Part shown: positions 22,584 to 31,337 of the stretch, one piece after another
How the letters are laid out: each line of letters opens with the position of its first letter
Numbering within the stretch: position 1 is the first letter of the stretch
Origin: Rhodocyclaceae bacterium
Lineage (GTDB): Bacteria; Pseudomonadota; Gammaproteobacteria; Burkholderiales; Usitatibacteraceae
Reading direction: 5' to 3'
Assembly (NCBI GenBank): GCA_020247545.1
Contig: JADCIX010000067.1
Span: 1 to 48,188 of the forward strand
DNA length: 48,188 nt
Notes under the pieces: generated by a model
The model's input: the letters and a program-made list of their open reading frames with translations, nothing else
Database searches by the model: none
What the model was told of the DNA's origin: nothing
Made by a program: the position numbers and the translations under genes

Positions 22584-23858
22584 TTGCGTGACAACGATGC
22601 CGACTCCAGGAGGCAAGACGCCCAGTCGTTAATGCTTAACCGGCGCTTCCCCGGCGTCGCCCTAGTCTTGCAGGGCGGCGGGGCCCGAGCTGCCTATCAG
22701 GTCGGGGTGCTAAAGGCGCTGGCGGAAATCCTAGATTATCCGGCCGAAAATCCCTTTCCCTTCATCACGGGTACATCAGCTGGTGCGATAAATGCGGCGG
22801 TGTTGGCGTCAAACGCGTCGAACTTTTCTGGGGCCGTTGCAACCCTAGAACGAATCTGGGCCTCGCTTGATCCGAGTCAGGTCTACCGAACTGATATACC
22901 GGGTGTCGTCGCTTGTAGCGCGCGATGGTTGTCCGCATTTTTGTTGGGGGCGTTGACCAAAAGCCATCGGGTGTCGTTGTTTGACAATTCACCGCTAGAG
23001 GCGCTGCTGGCCGAGAGTATGGACGCGGCAAGAATTCAAGCGAATATTGACGGCGGCCATCTTCGCGCACTTGCCATCACCGCATCCGGTTATACCACGG
23101 GGCAGAATTGTGCATTTTTCCAAGCGGCCCCGGACATTCATGGCTGGACTCGTTCGCAACGTGTCGGCATACGCGTGGCTGCGCTTAAGCCTGAGCACCT
23201 GATGGCATCCTCGGCGATCCCGTTTGCGTTTCCTGCCGTTAAAATAAATCGCGAATATTTTGGTGATGGTTCAATTCGCCAGACGGCACCGGTGAGCCCG
23301 GCCCTACACCTTGGCGCGTCGAGGATTTTTGTCGTTGGTACGGCAAAGCTGGTAAAGGACGTAACATCACGCTCGCGTAGTGATACCTATCCTTCATTGG
23401 CGCAGATCGCCGGACACGCGATGTCATCAATATTTCTAGACTCTCTGGCCATGGATTTGGAGCTTCTGCAACGTGTAAATTCAACCATTGCGTTAGTGGA
23501 TCAGGAACGACTCAAGGCCTCCGGTATGCCGCTACACCATGTCGACTGCTGTGTAGCATGCCCAGATACGCCACTTGAAGGCTTGGCACATTTGCACGTC
23601 GGCAATCTGCCAGCTTCCATCCGGTTTCTGATGCGTTCAATCGGCGCGATGCGGAAGGGCGGCGCGGCCTTGGCGAGTTATCTGCTGTTTGACAAGAGCT
23701 ATTGCCAGGCGCTGATCAAGATGGGCTACCAAAACACCATCAAGCGCCGCGATGAGCTGGCAATCTTTTTTGATCCGGCAGCCACGCCGCCATCTGTCGA
23801 AATTCCGTTACCGCGATTTAACCCGGACGTCTCCCAACAGACCGCCGCAACGCCTTAG
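22584..23858 (+). CDS. Patatin-like phospholipase
   Basis: From TTG 22584, with AAGGAAG just upstream, the protein has 424 residues; ATG 22632 is an alternative 16 codons later. Patatin motifs are complete: the oxyanion loop VLQGGGARAAYQVGVL, the nucleophile Ser in ITGTSAGAINAAV, and the catalytic Asp in a DGS variant (YFGDGSIRQTAP) of the usual DGG or DGA. Also typical is HLMASSAIPFAFPAV. It likely hydrolyses acyl ester bonds in phospholipids or other lipids. No signal peptide is seen, so it is cytoplasmic or peripheral to the membrane. It lies 52 bases after the adenylate cyclase gene, suggesting one transcript. Confidence 0.9.
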   Translation: MRDNDADSRRQDAQSLMLNRRFPGVALVLQGGGARAAYQVGVLKALAEILDYPAENPFPFITGTSAGAINAAVLASNASNFSGAVATLERIWASLDPSQVYRTDIPGVVACSARWLSAFLLGALTKSHRVSLFDNSPLEALLAESMDAARIQANIDGGHLRALAITASGYTTGQNCAFFQAAPDIHGWTRSQRVGIRVAALKPEHLMASSAIPFAFPAVKINREYFGDGSIRQTAPVSPALHLGASRIFVVGTAKLVKDVTSRSRSDTYPSLAQIAGHAMSSIFLDSLAMDLELLQRVNSTIALVDQERLKASGMPLHHVDCCVACPDTPLEGLAHLHVGNLPASIRFLMRSIGAMRKGGAALASYLLFDKSYCQALIKMGYQNTIKRRDELAIFFDPAATPPSVEIPLPRFNPDVSQQTAATP

Positions 23859-23901
23859 TGCTGGCGCGACAATTCACCGTTTATCGTGAGTCGTCTACCA
23901 T

Positions 23902-24591
23902 CTATCGCGCAAGGAGAATCGGCGATCGAAAACGCTTCTCCAGCCAAGCGGCGATCGTCTCAATTTCTTCGCCACAAACTGCATGCTGCATTGGGTACTC
24001 ATGCCACTCGACTTGGAAGCCGTGCGAGACAAGCGTGGCTTTAGACGTACGTGCCAGCGACAGCGGGACGACGGGGTCCTGCACCCCATGTGCCATCAGG
24101 ATGGCGATGTTCGAATTTGCAAAGGATTTTTCCGCTCCAAGCGAATCGGACAGTGTCAGGTAGGTCGAGAGCGCCATGATGCCGCCCAGCCGGTGCCTGG
24201 AACGCAGGCCGCATTGCAGTGCGATTGCGCCGCCTTGGGAAAAGCCTGCAAGCACGATATTGTGGGGAGCGATGCCGCGCGTGATTTCGTGCTCAATAAG
24301 TGCGTCAATAGCGGTTTGCGATTCACGGATGCCTGCCTCGTCCGCCTTGCGCTCCAACTCGGCAATTGAAATGTCGTACCAGCCCGGCATGATCTGGCCA
24401 CCGTTGATGCTGATTGGCCGTGAGGGGGCCTGCGGAAAGATGAAGCGCAGCGGCAGGTCCTCCGGCAGTGCCAGCTCTTTGACGATTGGCACGAAGTCCC
24501 AACAGTCGGCACCAAGCCCGTGCATCCAGACGATACTACCCTTGGGCTCGACGCCGGTGCTGAGTTCAAGGTGCCGAATAAGTTCTGTCAT
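23902..24591 (-). CDS. Phospholipase/carboxylesterase family hydrolase
   Basis: The 229-residue protein matches the small bacterial carboxylesterase II type (EstB-like, Abhydrolase_2): IVWMHGLGADCWDFVPIV near the N-terminus, RFIFPQAPSRPISINGG, MPGWYDI, nucleophile GFSQGGAIAL (Ser near residue 118), Asp in HGVQDPVVPL, and His in EYPMQHAVC. No signal peptide is visible, so it is cytoplasmic. Substrates of this family are short-chain esters or lysophospholipids. It is convergent with the patatin gene (43-base gap) and about 30 bases downstream of mog on the same strand. Confidence 0.92.
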   Translation of the reverse strand: MTELIRHLELSTGVEPKGSIVWMHGLGADCWDFVPIVKELALPEDLPLRFIFPQAPSRPISINGGQIMPGWYDISIAELERKADEAGIRESQTAIDALIEHEITRGIAPHNIVLAGFSQGGAIALQCGLRSRHRLGGIMALSTYLTLSDSLGAEKSFANSNIAILMAHGVQDPVVPLSLARTSKATLVSHGFQVEWHEYPMQHAVCGEEIETIAAWLEKRFRSPILLAR

Positions 24592-24622
24592 AAGTCATTC
24601 GAATACGGAGCGGGGTTGAGTG

Positions 24623-25222
24623 TTACTGCGGAGGACGAATCGCCGACTTTGGCCGAAATGCCTTGATTATGTCGTCGTTGGTTTCGATGTAGGGGCCGCC
24701 GATCAGATCAATACAATACGGTATCGCTGCGAATACGCCGACCTCGACGGCCACACCGTTGGCGTCGCGGAAACCCTCCAAGGTTTCGCGAATCGACTTC
24801 GGTTGGCCGGGGAGATTCACAATTAAACTTGATTTTCGAATCACCGCAGTCTGGCGCGACAGTATCGCCGTCGGGACGAAGCGAAGTGAGATTTGGCGCA
24901 TCCGTTCACCAAACCCTTCCATCACGCGCTCGGCAACCGCAATTGTGGCGTCAGGCGTTGTGTCACGAGGTGCCGGTCCGGTGCCGCCGGTCGTCAGCAC
25001 CAGCGCGCAGTGCTCAACATCAACAAATTCGATTAGTGTGGACTCAATCAACGCGCGTTCATCAGGAATCACCTTGGCGACCATGGTGATGGGGTTCTTT
25101 ACTGCAGCGCGCAGCCATTCCTCAAGCGCTGGCAGGCCCTGGTCTTGGTATACACCCGTTGATGCACGGTCGCTAACGGACAGCAGGCCAATTTTTACCG
25201 ATTGAAAACCAGCGCCGCTCAT
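24623..25222 (-). CDS. mog: Molybdopterin adenylyltransferase Mog
   Basis: The 199-residue protein belongs to the MoaB/Mog family. The N-terminal KIGLLSVSDRASTGVYQDQG and the substrate loop LVLTTGGTGPAPRDTTPDAT are diagnostic, and the later INLPGQP-like stretch (here VNLPGQPKSIRETLEG) binds the dithiolene precursor. Mog adenylates molybdopterin before molybdate insertion, in the cytoplasm. The length matches E. coli Mog rather than the shorter MoaB. The ATG overlaps the stop of darP by four bases (ATGA). The enzyme would supply cofactor for the molybdoenzymes encoded at 11898-14615 and 40499-42606. Confidence 0.93.
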   Translation of the reverse strand: MSGAGFQSVKIGLLSVSDRASTGVYQDQGLPALEEWLRAAVKNPITMVAKVIPDERALIESTLIEFVDVEHCALVLTTGGTGPAPRDTTPDATIAVAERVMEGFGERMRQISLRFVPTAILSRQTAVIRKSSLIVNLPGQPKSIRETLEGFRDANGVAVEVGVFAAIPYCIDLIGGPYIETNDDIIKAFRPKSAIRPPQ

Positions 25223-25749
25223 ATCGGTGCCGCCGCTTTTTCAGTGATGCGCTTCAATAAAAACTTGTACAGCTGCCGGAAAAATTTGGGGGGGGCGCGT
25301 TTTAGACACTCATCGCTGGCATTGGCGACAAGGGCGGCTAGCGCCTCGATATCGGCAGGCTCGGCGTCCGGCATGATGTCGTTCTTGAAAGCGCCGACCG
25401 CCGTTTGGTCGGCCAGCAGACGGGTGCGCCATTGTTCAGCAAGATGGTGCAGCGCGGTGTCTTTCTGCGACGGGGCTTTCATGGTGTCAAGTTTTTCGAC
25501 AATGGGTGCGGCATCGACTTGCCGCATCAACCTGCCAATGTATTGCATCTGCCGGCTCATACCGCCGTGCTTGTTTGGATTGATGCGCTTGGCTTCTAGG
25601 ATTGCTTCGAGCAGATTTTCCGGAAGCTCAAACTTGCGCAACGTATCAGGCGAGAGTCGAACCAGTTCTTCGCCAACCAACTGTAGCGCAAGGCTGCGGC
25701 GCTTCATCTCGCTTTTGCTGATAGAATTTTTTTCGACTTCGTTTTCCAC
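25219..25749 (-). CDS. darP: Ribosome biogenesis factor DarP (YjgA, DUF615)
   Basis: From GTG 25749 the protein has 176 residues; the frame continues upstream to 25803 but those residues are not like the family. DUF615 features are SKSEMKRRSLALQLVGEELV, IRKFEL-like LRKFELPENLLEAILEA, and HGGMSRQMQYIGRLMR, followed by a C-terminal HLAEQWRTRLL region. DarP associates with late 50S ribosomal precursors and promotes large subunit assembly. The gene overlaps mog. Just upstream, a 232-base gap faces pmbA, giving the darP-mog/pmbA order common in betaproteobacteria. Confidence 0.9.
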   Translation of the reverse strand: MENEVEKNSISKSEMKRRSLALQLVGEELVRLSPDTLRKFELPENLLEAILEAKRINPNKHGGMSRQMQYIGRLMRQVDAAPIVEKLDTMKAPSQKDTALHHLAEQWRTRLLADQTAVGAFKNDIMPDAEPADIEALAALVANASDECLKRAPPKFFRQLYKFLLKRITEKAAAPI

Positions 25750-25981
25750 GCTAATTGTCCAAACTATGGCCGTTATGGCGCGGCATCGCACTAGGGTAAC
25801 CATGGATTCATATCAGCGCGCATCATACCTGACACACGACGTTTAACAGGGATTTTGACTTTTTGGTTGCGTCGCCTTCGGCGCGTCATACTACTGAAAT
25901 TCACGACTGAATAGTACGCGCCGCCCGTCAGTCCACCTGCGGGTTATCTTACCCAGCCGCACCAAAGTAAATGATTGAGAT

Positions 25982-27304
25982 ATGACAAATAGTGGAATGC
26001 AGGACGCAGCAACGTTGGCCATCGATTACGCAAAATCACGCGGCGCGACTGCAGCGGATGTCGAGGTCTCTACCTCAGTGGGGCAGAACATCACGGTTCG
26101 GTTGGATGAAGTCGAGACGATCGAGCATAACCGAGATAAAGGCCTCGGCATTTCCGTGTATCTCGGCCAGCAGCGAGGTAATGCGTCCACCACCGACTTG
26201 TCGCGGCAGGCAATCGAACATACGGTAGACGCCGCGTTGGCGATCGCCAAATACACTGCTGCGGACGAGTTTGCAGGCTTGCCGGAATTCGAGATGCTGG
26301 CAAAAGGACCGTTTCCGAAGCTCGATCTTTATCATCCCTGGCAGCCGTCGATTGATGAGGCCGTGGGGATTTGTCGCGAGATGGAAGCGGCGGCCTTTGC
26401 AGTGGATAAACGTGTTGACAATAGCGAAGGCGCGACTTTGTCAACCTACGAATCCGATTTCGTATACGCGAATTCGCTCGGCTTTATCGGCGGCTACGCC
26501 ACCACGCGTCATAGCGCGAGTGTAACTGTTATCGCCACGACCGACGCGGGTATGCAGCGAGACTACTGGTACAGTCTGGCGCGTGCTAGATCAGATCTTG
26601 AATCCGCTAAATCAATTGGTACGCGTGCTGGGCAGCGTGCAGTGGCGAGGCTTAACAGCAAGCGTGCGGCGACCGGGGAAGCGCCGGTGGTGTTCGACGC
26701 CACGGTATCACCAAGTCTGATCGGCGCTTTTGTCGGAGCAGTGAGTGGCTCGGCGCTCTACCGCAAATCGAGTTTTCTGCTCGACAGTATCGGCACACAA
26801 GTCTTTTCAGAGCGAATTTCCATCATTGAAGACCCCTTTATGTCAAAAGGGCTGGCGAGTAGCCCGTTTGACGGCGAGGGGGTTGCAACGGCTAAGCGTG
26901 ATGTCGTTAAGGCTGGTGTGTTGCAGGGCTATTTCTTATCGACTTACTCTGCGCGTAAGTTACGGCTCAAAACAACGGGCAACGCCGGGGGTAACCACAA
27001 TTTGATCGTGACCGACGATGGCATGTCGCTTCAAGACTTGTTCCGCAAGATGGGGCGCGGACTGTACGTTACCGAGACCATGGGGCACGGTGCCAATAAT
27101 GTCACCGGCGATTATTCGTTAGGGGCCGCAGGATTCTGGATCGAAGGCGGTGAGATTGCCTACCCGGTCGAAGAAATCACGATCGCTGGAAACCTTCGGG
27201 ATATGTTCAAAGGCATTCTCGCAGTGGCAAGTGATGCACTACCCTATGGTTCCAAGCGAGTCGGCTCAATCTTGCTCGATCATATGGCCATCGCCGGAGA
27301 ATAA
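25982..27304 (+). CDS. pmbA: Metalloprotease TldE/PmbA
   Basis: The 440-residue protein is a full-length TldD/PmbA (peptidase U62) member. Seen are VRLDEVETIEHNRDKGLGISVYLG near the N-terminus, EAPVVFDATVSPSLIGAFVGAVSGSALYRKSSFL (in pieces) in the middle, and LRLKTTGNAGGNHNLIV plus GANNVTGDYSLGAAGFWIEGG near the C-terminus. PmbA lacks the HExxxH-type motif of its partner TldD, with which it forms a cytoplasmic protease that degrades or matures unfolded peptides such as microcins and CcdA. TldD is not in the window. A TRAP binding protein gene starts three bases after the stop. Confidence 0.94.
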   Translation: MTNSGMQDAATLAIDYAKSRGATAADVEVSTSVGQNITVRLDEVETIEHNRDKGLGISVYLGQQRGNASTTDLSRQAIEHTVDAALAIAKYTAADEFAGLPEFEMLAKGPFPKLDLYHPWQPSIDEAVGICREMEAAAFAVDKRVDNSEGATLSTYESDFVYANSLGFIGGYATTRHSASVTVIATTDAGMQRDYWYSLARARSDLESAKSIGTRAGQRAVARLNSKRAATGEAPVVFDATVSPSLIGAFVGAVSGSALYRKSSFLLDSIGTQVFSERISIIEDPFMSKGLASSPFDGEGVATAKRDVVKAGVLQGYFLSTYSARKLRLKTTGNAGGNHNLIVTDDGMSLQDLFRKMGRGLYVTETMGHGANNVTGDYSLGAAGFWIEGGEIAYPVEEITIAGNLRDMFKGILAVASDALPYGSKRVGSILLDHMAIAGE

Positions 27305-27307
27305 CCC

Positions 27308-28459
27308 ATGAGTCGTCGTCGATTTCTTACCGGAGCTGGCGGCGGACTGGTCGGACTTGCTGCGGCACCGCTCGCCGCTAATGCACAGACAGCATCGACG
27401 AATCCGTTGCCGGTCGTTAAGTGGCGAATGACGTCGAGTTTTCCGAAGAGCGTTGACACTATTTACGGCGGTGCAGAAGGCATCGCCAAACGCGTCGGCT
27501 CTGCGTCGGGCGGGAAGTTTCAGATACAGGTGTTTGCCGCCGGTGAGATTGTTCCCGCGTTGCAAGCGTTGGATGCGGTGCAAAACAATACCGTTGAATG
27601 TGCGCAAACGGCACCGTACTTCTACTTTGGCAAAGACCCGACCTTTGCCTTTGGTTGCGCAATTCCTTTTGGGCTAAATGCACGGCAGCAAAACGCTTGG
27701 ACGTACTTTGGTGGTGGCCTCGCCTTGATGCGCGATTTTTATGCCAAATACAACATCATCAGTTTCCCCGCTGGCAGCACCGGCGCGCAAATGGGCGGCT
27801 GGTTTCGAAAAGAGATTCGTAGCATCGCGGATTTGAAAGGACTCAAGTTTCGAATTGGCGGTTTCGCCGGACAAGTATTGGCACGACTTGGCGCTGTACC
27901 CATGCAAATTGCAGCGAGTGATATCTATCCCGCGCTCGAAAAGGGGGCCATCGACGCGGCCGAATGGGTGGGGCCATACGATGACGAGAAATTAGGGTTC
28001 TTCAAAATCGCAAAAAATTACTACTATCCGGGCTGGTGGGACGGTGGTCCGCAGTTAGACCTATTTGTGAATCAGCAGGCTTGGAATGCGCTGCCGCTTG
28101 AGTATCGATCGATGCTTGAAGGTGCATGTGCCGAGGCGAATCTGTTGATGCTTGCCAAGTACGATGCATTGAACCCAGCCGCGATGAGGCGGCTGGTCGT
28201 CAACCACAACGTCCAGCTCAGAGCCTTCAGTCGGGAAATTATGGAGGCTTGCTGGCAAGCAACAATCGAGGTGTGTGCGGCAGAGTCTGCCAAAAACCCC
28301 GGATTCAAAAAGATCTATGATTCTTGGAAACCGTACCGAGATGAGCAGATCCTGTGGGCCCGTGTTGCCGAACAGAACTTTGATCGATTTATGGCCTCTG
28401 CCACGTCTGCGAGCAGTCGCAATCAATCTACCAAGCCGGGCCAGGCCTCCAAACCTTAG
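27308..28459 (+). CDS. TRAP transporter solute-binding protein, DctP/TakP type
   Basis: The 383-residue protein begins with a twin-arginine signal, MSRRRFLTGAGGG, and a cleavage region near AANAQTA. The mature part fits the TRAP 2-oxo acid binding group: KWRMTSSFPKSVDTIYGGAE, AAGEIVPALQALDAVQNNTVE, GAQMGGWFRKEIRSIADLKGLKFRIGG (in pieces) with the ligand-binding Arg, and ALEKGAIDAAEWVGPYDDEK. It would bind an organic acid, plausibly a 2-oxo acid as a cation complex, in the periplasm. No DctQ or DctM membrane subunits are encoded nearby, so it must work with distant partners. It follows pmbA by three bases and overlaps convergently the stop of the histidine kinase gene. Confidence 0.9.
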   Translation: MSRRRFLTGAGGGLVGLAAAPLAANAQTASTNPLPVVKWRMTSSFPKSVDTIYGGAEGIAKRVGSASGGKFQIQVFAAGEIVPALQALDAVQNNTVECAQTAPYFYFGKDPTFAFGCAIPFGLNARQQNAWTYFGGGLALMRDFYAKYNIISFPAGSTGAQMGGWFRKEIRSIADLKGLKFRIGGFAGQVLARLGAVPMQIAASDIYPALEKGAIDAAEWVGPYDDEKLGFFKIAKNYYYPGWWDGGPQLDLFVNQQAWNALPLEYRSMLEGACAEANLLMLAKYDALNPAAMRRLVVNHNVQLRAFSREIMEACWQATIEVCAAESAKNPGFKKIYDSWKPYRDEQILWARVAEQNFDRFMASATSASSRNQSTKPGQASKP

Positions 28460-29805
28460 TGAATTACTGGCGATTCACGAAATGTGACGCGGGCTTCCGT
28501 TCCGCCACCTTCGCGCGGCAATAACTCGAAGGTGGCGTTATGTATCTTTGCGATACGCTCAACGATGGCCAAACCGAGTCCTGCTCCGGAGGCCCCGGTC
28601 CGCGACGAATCCAAACGGGTAAATGGCTGTTTGAGCCGTTCGACTTGGTCGAGCGCGATTCCCTGCCCACGATCAAGCACACTGATGGAAAACACGCCGC
28701 ATGTGCCGGGTGCGCTGTATGCAATTGGCTGTAAGCGAATGGTGATCGCTGTTTTTGCGTGCTTTACGGCATTGTCGATGAGGTTGTTTAACAAGCGCTT
28801 AAATGCCTGCCGTCTAATCGGTGCAACAAAAGAGGCACCTAGCTCCAACGTGATGTCAGCACCTGCACGTCGTGCGCGGTCAGCGATGGCTTCCACATAG
28901 CGATTTAGGTCAGTGGGCTCGAGTATTTCGGTGCCTTCATCCCGCGCGAAGTCCATGAACTGATCGACCACACCGCTGATATCGGCGATATCTCGCTCGA
29001 TATCACTGCGGGTGGCGGGATCCGCAGGCAGCATTTCCACGCCAAGACGCAGGCGCGAAAGCGGCGTTCTGAGATCATGCGAGACGCCGGCAAGAAATGT
29101 TGCGCGCTCGCGCTCTACACGTTCTAGATCGCGGCGCATTTGATTGAACGCCACCGCAACGGCACGAACTTCGGTCGGCCCTGCTTCCGTCACGGGCGGC
29201 GGTGAATGACCGCGGCCAAGCTCTTGCGCGGCACCGGCCAACGCCTTTAGAGGTTGGTTTACGCGCCACATGAGAAAAACCGCACCGGCAAGCGCAATCA
29301 CACCGCCAAATACGCCCCAGCCGACCCACGCCCAAGTGAAGTCCTGTTCGACCACACGGCCACGTGGAAAAACGACATAGAAGACACCAGCCCGAACCGG
29401 CAGGCGCGTGATCAACAGAGGCGGCGCATCCGGCTTCTGCGGGCGCATACGGACAAAAATCTCTGACTCGCTGCCAAATTCTTCACGCAGTCTTTCTCGG
29501 GCGACACGTAATGCCGGTATGTCCGGCGCGATTTCCATCGGCTCTTCTTCCCGAAGCCGAAAAACCCGCATCCCGCGTTCGTCGCGCAAGCGTTGTAGGA
29601 ATTCTCGCTGCTGTTCCGGTGGAATAATTTCCAACGCCGCGCGGATGGTTTTCAGCTGACCCACAAAACCGATTGCTGCGAGTTGCACACGCGGCTCACG
29701 GCTGTAGTAGCGAAACAGCGCGATGGACACAAGTTGGCTCGCCATCAATGCGAACAACAGCACCAGTGCTGTCCTTGCCAGTAAGGACTGGGGAATTAGA
29801 CGCAT
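28456..29805 (-). CDS. Sensor histidine kinase, EnvZ-like
   Basis: The 449-residue protein has a membrane helix at about 9-30, a periplasmic sensor domain of about 130 residues (roughly 31-160), a second helix at about 162-185, and a HAMP linker (MWRVNQPLKALAGAAQELGRG). The phosphorylated His is in FLAGVSHDLRTPLSRLRLG. The ATPase domain has the N-box NNLIDNAVKHA and G-box SGAGLGLAIVERI. The overall order resembles EnvZ. The response regulator gene lies 42 bases upstream on the same strand, so the pair is an operon. Its 3' end overlaps the TRAP protein gene by a few bases. Confidence 0.93.
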   Translation of the reverse strand: MRLIPQSLLARTALVLLFALMASQLVSIALFRYYSREPRVQLAAIGFVGQLKTIRAALEIIPPEQQREFLQRLRDERGMRVFRLREEEPMEIAPDIPALRVARERLREEFGSESEIFVRMRPQKPDAPPLLITRLPVRAGVFYVVFPRGRVVEQDFTWAWVGWGVFGGVIALAGAVFLMWRVNQPLKALAGAAQELGRGHSPPPVTEAGPTEVRAVAVAFNQMRRDLERVERERATFLAGVSHDLRTPLSRLRLGVEMLPADPATRSDIERDIADISGVVDQFMDFARDEGTEILEPTDLNRYVEAIADRARRAGADITLELGASFVAPIRRQAFKRLLNNLIDNAVKHAKTAITIRLQPIAYSAPGTCGVFSISVLDRGQGIALDQVERLKQPFTRLDSSRTGASGAGLGLAIVERIAKIHNATFELLPREGGGTEARVTFRESPVIH

Positions 29806-29847
29806 GGGCGGGCCAAATCTTGTGCAACAGCGCGGACAGATGTCGGG

Positions 29848-30606
29848 TCAATCCGGTACAAACACATAACCCCGGCCCCACACAGTTTGAATGTAGCGCG
29901 GATTCGCCGGGTCTTCACCGAGCAGTTTGCGCAGGCGCGAGACTTGTACGTCGATTGCGCGGTCAAACGTATCGTGCTCCCGTCCCCTAGCAAGTTCAGT
30001 CAGTTTATCTCGAGAGAGCGGTGCCTTAGGGTGTTGTGCCATGACTTTAAGTAGCCCGAATTCGCCGGTAGTCATCGGCACTGCGACGCCATCGCGACGC
30101 AACTCGCGTGTGCCAAGATTTAATACGAACGGGCCGAAAGTGACCAACTCGTCGCTGGAGGAAGGCGCGCCCGGAGTTGGCAGGGGTGCTTGGCGGCGCA
30201 GCACTGCGTTGATGCGCGCGACCAATTCGCGCGGGTTAAACGGCTTGGAGAGGTAGTCATCTGCTCCCATCTCCAATCCAAGTATGCGGTCGATGTCGTC
30301 CCCCTTCGCTGTCAGCATGATGATCGGGATATTGGCCTCCGCCGCGTCTGGTACCGCACCTGCGCGGATTCTTCTACAGATGGCAAGGCCGTCTTCGCCT
30401 GGCAGCATGATGTCTAATACCACCAGGTCGTAACGGTTACGCGTCAACGCACGGTCGAGCGCCTGGCCATCCGGGATGGTATCTGCGGCGAATCCTTGTT
30501 CGGTCAAGTACCGTTTCAACAAGTCCCGCAGCCTGAGATCATCGTCAACAACCAGAATGCGATAACGCGGGGCAGCAGAAGACATGGGGTTGGTAGTCGT
30601 ATTCAT
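29848..30606 (-). CDS. OmpR-family response regulator
   Basis: From ATG 30606 the protein has 252 residues; the frame is open further to 30684 without family resemblance. The receiver domain (about 15-135) has the acidic pair in ILVVDDDLRLRDLLKRYL, the phosphorylated Asp in LVVLDIMLPGEDG, Thr/Lys switch residues in IIMLTAKGDD and YLSKPFNPREL. The winged-helix DNA-binding domain (about 155-250) includes MTTGEFGLLKVMAQHPKAPL and RAIDVQVSRLRKLLGEDP. It is similar throughout to OmpR. It is encoded divergently from the EF-hand protein gene, whose promoter region (30607-30822) could be a direct target. Confidence 0.93.
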   Translation of the reverse strand: MNTTTNPMSSAAPRYRILVVDDDLRLRDLLKRYLTEQGFAADTIPDGQALDRALTRNRYDLVVLDIMLPGEDGLAICRRIRAGAVPDAAEANIPIIMLTAKGDDIDRILGLEMGADDYLSKPFNPRELVARINAVLRRQAPLPTPGAPSSSDELVTFGPFVLNLGTRELRRDGVAVPMTTGEFGLLKVMAQHPKAPLSRDKLTELARGREHDTFDRAIDVQVSRLRKLLGEDPANPRYIQTVWGRGYVFVPD

Positions 30607-30822
30607 ATTCACATCATAGGGTGGAGATATCGCCGATACATCTGTAGTAAGGGAGGATTTGTAATCAATTGTAAGCCCCATCACATGTCGGTGGGCTCAG
30701 TTACAGCGCGTTACGAATTCTCGTCAGCCTGAAACGACATTTGGCGTTGTTCGGCGTAAGGTGCAAGTCATACCGCAATATGGTGGATAAGACCTTTCCC
30801 GAATGACCTAGAAGGAATCGAC

Positions 30823-31269
30823 ATGAACAAACGAGAATTGCATTTTTTCATAGCCGCAACGCTGTTAAGCCTAGCTGTGGCCTTTCCGTCTGTATCAAAC
30901 GCAGCATCGGCGGACGACCCGGTCGGCCAATCTCAGAAGTTGAAGGTGCTGGATAAAGACGGTGACGGCAAGATTTCGCGTACCGAAGCGGCGGCCGTTC
31001 CACGCCTCGCCAAACGATTTGACACAATTGATACCAACAAAGATGGTTTTATCACAACCGACGAAATGAAAGTTGCGCGCGCCAAAGCGGTTGCGGTCAT
31101 GTTCAAGCGACTAGATGCCGATAACGATGGCCGCATCAGCAAAACTGAAGCGGACGCCAAGGCACCGCAGCTGGCGAAGCACTTCACCATGATGGATGCC
31201 AACAACGATGGCTACATTTCGCAGGATGAACTGGCAGTCGCGCGGAAAAAAATGGCGGGGCGGCACTAG
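30823..31269 (+). CDS. Exported EF-hand calcium-binding protein
   Basis: The 148-residue protein has a Sec signal peptide (about 1-27, ending SNAAS) and four EF-hand loops spaced evenly: DKDGDGKISRTE near residue 44, DTNKDGFITTDE near 70, DADNDGRISKTE near 97, and DANNDGYISQDE near 124. Each has Asp at positions 1, 3 or 5 and Glu at 12, so all four should bind calcium. It probably works in the periplasm as a calcium sensor or buffer. AAGGAAT lies upstream of the start. It is the first gene of a plus-strand run of exported proteins and lies divergent from the OmpR-like gene. Confidence 0.92.
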   Translation: MNKRELHFFIAATLLSLAVAFPSVSNAASADDPVGQSQKLKVLDKDGDGKISRTEAAAVPRLAKRFDTIDTNKDGFITTDEMKVARAKAVAVMFKRLDADNDGRISKTEADAKAPQLAKHFTMMDANNDGYISQDELAVARKKMAGRH

Positions 31270-31337
31270 ATGTCGCGTATCGTTTTCGTATGTCCATGCT
31301 AAGCAATTTTTCATCGAATCACGATTAGAGGTTTCCA

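Noticed and set aside
21140-23858. Cyclase plus patatin considered as a CBASS defence operon.
   Set aside because: The cyclase is a membrane-bound class III adenylate cyclase, not a CD-NTase, and no accessory CBASS genes are present.
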